Shown piece by piece: positions 60,673-64,000 of a stretch of DNA of 64,000 nt. This DNA comes from Mumia xiangluensis (GTDB taxonomy: Bacteria > Actinomycetota > Actinomycetes > Propionibacteriales > Nocardioidaceae), in the NCBI RefSeq assembly GCF_010994095.1, contig NZ_WJYO01000003.1:521833-585832 (forward strand), given 5' to 3'. The translations under genes were made by a program, and so were the position numbers. How positions within the stretch are numbered: the first letter of the stretch is position 1; every line of letters begins with the position of its first letter. The notes under the pieces were generated by a model. The model had not been told where the DNA came from and did not search any database. It was given only the letters and a program-made list of their open reading frames with translations.

Positions 60673-62192
60673 CTTGACCTCACTCTCTTTCTCGGGATGC
60701 CAGTCGTTGTCGGGGCGAATGGGAAGCAAATTATTGCTCCGGTTAGGGGAACTGCAGTTGACGACGATGCCGGGACCGCATCGCGCTCCACGTGCTCGTG
60801 GTCGCGCGGGATGAACCACACCAGGACGGTCGCGGCCAGCCCCGCGCCGGCGAGCACCCAGCACGTGATGTGGATGGTGGTGGGCGTGGGGACCTCGTGG
60901 CCCGCCACGACGACCGCCGTCGCCGTCGTCAGGGCCGCGAGCGCCGCGGTGGACGCCGAGGTGCCGATCATCCGGCACAGCGAGTTCACGCCGTTCGCCG
61001 ACGCCGTGTGACGTCGTGGAACCGCCGACATGATGATCATCGGCATCGCCGCCATCGCCAGCGTGCTGCCCGCGCCGATCAGCACAGACCCGAGAACGAC
61101 GTGGACCACCGAGTCGTCGAGGACCACGCGCAGCGAGTAGGCGACCGCCATCGTGAGCGAGCCGGCCAGCAGGACGAGGCGTCCGCCGTACCGTCGCAGC
61201 AGCAGACCGAGCATCGGGGCGGCGACCACGAAGACCGCGGCAGGCAGCGCCATCGCCAGACCGGTCTGGCCAGCCGTGAGCCCGAGCCCTGCCTCGGTCT
61301 CGGCCGGGCTGCCGAACTGCAGCGACGCGAGCAGCAGGTTCGAGAGGAGCCCCAGCGCGATGATCATCGAGGCGATGTTCGTCAGGAGAACCGGGCGACG
61401 AGCGGTCAACCTCAGATCGATCACCGGCTCGTGCGTGCGCAGCTCCCAGGGAACCCATACGGCGAACGCGACCACGGCCGCGACGAGGAAGGAGAGCGTC
61501 GTCGCGCTCCCCCAACCCCAGGTGTTCCCCTGGGAGAGGACAAGAAGGAGCGGCACCAGTCCCATGGCCAGCAGGGCGGCGCCGACCCAGTCGAACCGCT
61601 CCTTCTCGCCGGCGGACTCGCCGCGCGGGAGGAGCCACCAGGCCGCGAGCGCCAGCAGACCGGCGAACCCTGAGACGAGCCAGAACAGCGAGCTGTAGCC
61701 GAGCGAGCCGTACAGCAGCCCCGCCAGCGGGAGCCCGACGGCCGACCCGATCCCGAGGGTGGCGCTCACCAGGGCGATACCAGAGCCGACGCGTTCGGGG
61801 GGAAGGACATCCTTCAGGATGCTCATCGAGACCGGGAGGACCGACGCGGTCACGCCCTGCAGCGTGCGGCCGACGAGCGCCACGACGTAGTCCTCGGTGA
61901 GCGCGAGCAGGACCGATCCGACGAGGAGCACGCCGAGCGCGAGGACGACGAGACGTCGCTTGCCGTACATGTCGGCGAGCCGGGACACGATCGGCGTCGC
62001 CAGCGCCCCGGCGAGCATCGTCGCCGTGATGATCCACGATGCCCCGACCGTCCCGACCCCGTAGATCTCGGGGAGCTGTGACACGAGCGGCAGCAGCAGT
62101 GTCCCCTGCAACGCCGCGAGGACCCCCGTGACGGCGAGCACGCCGACAGTCGCCCAGGGCGGGACAGGATGACGGTCTCGGGTACGGATCAC
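60669..62192 (-). CDS. MFS transporter, DHA2-like
   Basis: 507 residues from a GTG overlapping the hydrolase stop. 12-14 membrane segments; SRLADMYGKRRLVV is MFS motif A, and RTLQGVTASVLPVSMSILKDV follows. The N-terminal region further upstream is arginine-rich and non-coding. The type is like the MFS gene at 46632. Export of a substrate or intermediate is likely. It is coupled to the genes on both sides. Confidence 0.86.
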   Translation of the reverse strand: MIRTRDRHPVPPWATVGVLAVTGVLAALQGTLLLPLVSQLPEIYGVGTVGASWIITATMLAGALATPIVSRLADMYGKRRLVVLALGVLLVGSVLLALTEDYVVALVGRTLQGVTASVLPVSMSILKDVLPPERVGSGIALVSATLGIGSAVGLPLAGLLYGSLGYSSLFWLVSGFAGLLALAAWWLLPRGESAGEKERFDWVGAALLAMGLVPLLLVLSQGNTWGWGSATTLSFLVAAVVAFAVWVPWELRTHEPVIDLRLTARRPVLLTNIASMIIALGLLSNLLLASLQFGSPAETEAGLGLTAGQTGLAMALPAAVFVVAAPMLGLLLRRYGGRLVLLAGSLTMAVAYSLRVVLDDSVVHVVLGSVLIGAGSTLAMAAMPMIIMSAVPRRHTASANGVNSLCRMIGTSASTAALAALTTATAVVVAGHEVPTPTTIHITCWVLAGAGLAATVLVWFIPRDHEHVERDAVPASSSTAVPLTGAIICFPFAPTTTGIPRKRVRSR

Positions 62193-63097
62193 GCCACGGC
62201 CCCGCCGGTGCTCTGCTCGTCGATGAAGGCGAGGAAGGATGGCGCGCCGTCGACCCAGAACTCGAAGCCGACCTCCTCGCCGCTGCGCCGTCGTAGGCCA
62301 CGCTGCTCCCAGGCGTCCTCGGGCCACGGAGGCTCGATCAGCCGCGCACCCTCGATCAGCGACAGCACCTCCCGCGACGTCCGCGCCGGGTGGTCGTAGT
62401 CCTTCGCACCACCACGCACGATCAACGTCGGAACCTGCACCTGCGCGAACTCCCAGTCAGCCACCCCCGGGATCGCCTCGTTCGCCTTCGGGATGTACGC
62501 ATCGAACCAGCGCTCCATCACCCGCTCGAACTCCTCGGCCCCGACCTCCAGCAGACGCTCCTTGTTCCGAGGATTCGCCTCGCACAGATCCGCCCAGCTC
62601 CCCGCCGCACCAGGAATCGACAGCACCGCCTCGATCCCCCCGGCCCGAACCGCCCGAAGCTCCGGCAGCACGTACACACCCGCCAGACTCATCGTGGAGA
62701 ACGTGCCCCCGACGATGCACCAGGTCAACAGCTTCGTGACCTTCTCCGGATACATCATCGTGAACACGATCATGTCCCGCGCCCCGCCCGATCCACCGGC
62801 CGCGACGACCTTCTCGATCCCGAGCTTCTCGAGCATCACCCCGAGCGTCTCCGCCCGCATGTGCGACTCCGACCGCCCGTACAGCTGAACGTCCGACCGC
62901 CCACAGTTCGGCCGATCCCACAGCAACACCCGCTTGCCACCCGCAGCCAACGCCTCCGCCAGCTCATGGACACCGCCGTAGTCCTTGCTGAACCGACCAC
63001 CCGGCGTCAGCACGACCACCTCACCGTCCTCCGGCCCGACGAACTCGTACACCACGACCCCGCCGTTGACCTCGACCTCGGCATCGGGCATCGCCAT
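62189..63097 (-). CDS. Alpha/beta hydrolase
   Basis: 302 residues from ATG with GAGGGGAG. LLWDRPNCGRSD and the nucleophile elbow AAGGSGGARD (Ser103) are typical, and an Asp follows in RGGAKDYDHP (about 234). The usual histidine after the last strand is missing: the region reads LIEPPWPEDAWEQ. The first 265 residues are identical, even at DNA level, to the next hydrolase; the C-terminal 38 residues differ. Activity could be on a meta-cleavage-type diketone, ester or lactone (inference). Confidence 0.84.
   Translation of the reverse strand: MAMPDAEVEVNGGVVVYEFVGPEDGEVVVLTPGGRFSKDYGGVHELAEALAAGGKRVLLWDRPNCGRSDVQLYGRSESHMRAETLGVMLEKLGIEKVVAAGGSGGARDMIVFTMMYPEKVTKLLTWCIVGGTFSTMSLAGVYVLPELRAVRAGGIEAVLSIPGAAGSWADLCEANPRNKERLLEVGAEEFERVMERWFDAYIPKANEAIPGVADWEFAQVQVPTLIVRGGAKDYDHPARTSREVLSLIEGARLIEPPWPEDAWEQRGLRRRSGEEVGFEFWVDGAPSFLAFIDEQSTGGAVA
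62303..63079. repeat. 777-bp direct repeat, copy 1
   Basis: Identical over its full length with 63224-64000 (offset 921). It covers codons 7 to 265 of the downstream hydrolase and stops before both its start and its divergent C-terminal end. Confidence 0.9.
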
Positions 63098-63133
63098 CTC
63101 CCCTCCTCGACGGTGTCGACTACTCGCGGATGC

Positions 63134-64000
63134 TCACTCGTCGATGAAGGCGAGGAACTCGGGCGCGCCCAGCTGCCAGAAGTCGAACAGGCTGCCGCGA
63201 CCCTGTCCGGTGGCCACCGCGGCCTGCTCCCAGGCGTCCTCGGGCCACGGAGGCTCGATCAGCCGCGCACCCTCGATCAGCGACAGCACCTCCCGCGACG
63301 TCCGCGCCGGGTGGTCGTAGTCCTTCGCACCACCACGCACGATCAACGTCGGAACCTGCACCTGCGCGAACTCCCAGTCAGCCACCCCCGGGATCGCCTC
63401 GTTCGCCTTCGGGATGTACGCATCGAACCAGCGCTCCATCACCCGCTCGAACTCCTCGGCCCCGACCTCCAGCAGACGCTCCTTGTTCCGAGGATTCGCC
63501 TCGCACAGATCCGCCCAGCTCCCCGCCGCACCAGGAATCGACAGCACCGCCTCGATCCCCCCGGCCCGAACCGCCCGAAGCTCCGGCAGCACGTACACAC
63601 CCGCCAGACTCATCGTGGAGAACGTGCCCCCGACGATGCACCAGGTCAACAGCTTCGTGACCTTCTCCGGATACATCATCGTGAACACGATCATGTCCCG
63701 CGCCCCGCCCGATCCACCGGCCGCGACGACCTTCTCGATCCCGAGCTTCTCGAGCATCACCCCGAGCGTCTCCGCCCGCATGTGCGACTCCGACCGCCCG
63801 TACAGCTGAACGTCCGACCGCCCACAGTTCGGCCGATCCCACAGCAACACCCGCTTGCCACCCGCAGCCAACGCCTCCGCCAGCTCATGGACACCGCCGT
63901 AGTCCTTGCTGAACCGACCACCCGGCGTCAGCACGACCACCTCACCGTCCTCCGGCCCGACGAACTCGTACACCACGACCCCGCCGTTGACCTCGACCTC
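63134..64000 (-). CDS. Alpha/beta hydrolase, second copy, cut by the window edge
   Basis: Starts beyond the window; the visible part is the last 288 residues, ending FDFWQLGAPEFLAFIDE. From 63224 to 64000 it is base-for-base identical with 62303-63079. The C-terminus after residue about 265 diverges (EQAAVATGQGRG against EQRGLRRRSGEE) but keeps the FWxxGAPxFLAFIDE ending, so the proteins are true paralogues. It again lacks the usual catalytic His region. It lies 36 bases upstream of the first copy and is presumably in the same operon. Confidence 0.82.
   Translation of the reverse strand, partial: EVEVNGGVVVYEFVGPEDGEVVVLTPGGRFSKDYGGVHELAEALAAGGKRVLLWDRPNCGRSDVQLYGRSESHMRAETLGVMLEKLGIEKVVAAGGSGGARDMIVFTMMYPEKVTKLLTWCIVGGTFSTMSLAGVYVLPELRAVRAGGIEAVLSIPGAAGSWADLCEANPRNKERLLEVGAEEFERVMERWFDAYIPKANEAIPGVADWEFAQVQVPTLIVRGGAKDYDHPARTSREVLSLIEGARLIEPPWPEDAWEQAAVATGQGRGSLFDFWQLGAPEFLAFIDE
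63224..64000. repeat. 777-bp direct repeat, copy 2 (reaches the window edge)
   Basis: Identical with 62303-63079 as far as the window shows. The true right-hand boundary may be outside. Confidence 0.9.

Noticed and set aside
62457..63842. Additional small genes inside the duplicated hydrolases
   Set aside because: Identical shadow frames in both copies result from the DNA repeat; they are not separate genes.

Overview
The window is 64 kb of very GC-rich DNA, dense in CGTACG words and GTG starts, with many 1- or 4-base stop/start overlaps between genes. With F420/flavin luciferase-like monooxygenases and a dense set of CoA-ester catabolic genes, this suggests an actinobacterium, perhaps Nocardioidaceae or a relative (inference from composition and gene content only). 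I saw no rRNA, tRNA, transposase, integrase, phage gene or CRISPR array. No gap between genes exceeds 300 bases.

Layout. 1-5029 (+): a hydantoinase/acetone-carboxylase-like module (two HyuB-type subunits, the first cut by the window edge, and HyuA). 5030-5291: a convergent gap with a palindromic REP-like element and four 28-bp tandem repeats. 15133-5292 (-): an operon of three acyl-CoA ligases, an alpha-methylacyl-CoA racemase, a two-subunit acyl-CoA dehydrogenase and two crotonases, divergent from 15251-19248 (+): thiolase, SDR, luciferase-like oxidoreductase and a DapB-like dehydrogenase. 19364-23253: an acyl-CoA dehydrogenase divergent from a crotonase and an IpdAB-like pair. 27426-23263 (-): SDR, ligase, MaoC hydratase and crotonase, divergent from a thiolase and a quinone-oxidoreductase-like gene. 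38438-29724 (-): two more dehydrogenase pairs, two SnoaL-like proteins, a thioesterase, a luciferase-like oxidoreductase and a FadD19-like ligase. 38551-46026: luciferase-like oxidoreductase, crotonase, a FadR-type GntR regulator and a branched-chain-amino-acid-type ABC importer (livF, a livM-livG fusion, livH, binding lipoprotein). 46192-55941: PPOX protein, MFS exporter, a protein of unknown function, a KshA-like Rieske oxygenase, a metallo-beta-lactamase, a lipocalin-like protein, an ACAD10/11-type kinase, a ligase and a thioesterase. 64000-56050 (-): two nearly identical alpha/beta hydrolases, MFS, two amidohydrolases, a Rieske ferredoxin, a NuoF-like flavoprotein, a small ferredoxin and a small hypothetical protein.

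Together the genes look like an island for import, CoA activation, dehydrogenation, hydration, thiolysis and ring or side-chain oxygenation of a branched or alicyclic carboxylate (steroid-, terpenoid- or isoprenoid-like). The substrate cannot be read from the sequence. Six acyl-CoA ligases, seven acyl-CoA dehydrogenase subunits and five crotonases imply several parallel side-chain cycles.

The most striking pattern is a 16-bp palindrome, roughly CCAACYA-NN-TRGTTGG, at nine promoters. In most of them a TANNNT -10 hexamer begins 0-1 base after the palindrome, so the palindrome fills the -35/-10 spacer. In two cases it contains the TAG stop codon of the upstream gene. No TetR-type regulator gene lies in the window, so the regulator is probably encoded elsewhere. 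Other notable points: an amidohydrolase that has lost most metal ligands next to an intact paralogue, a 777-bp identical duplication, and paired HyuB subunits of which only one keeps a zinc-finger tail.
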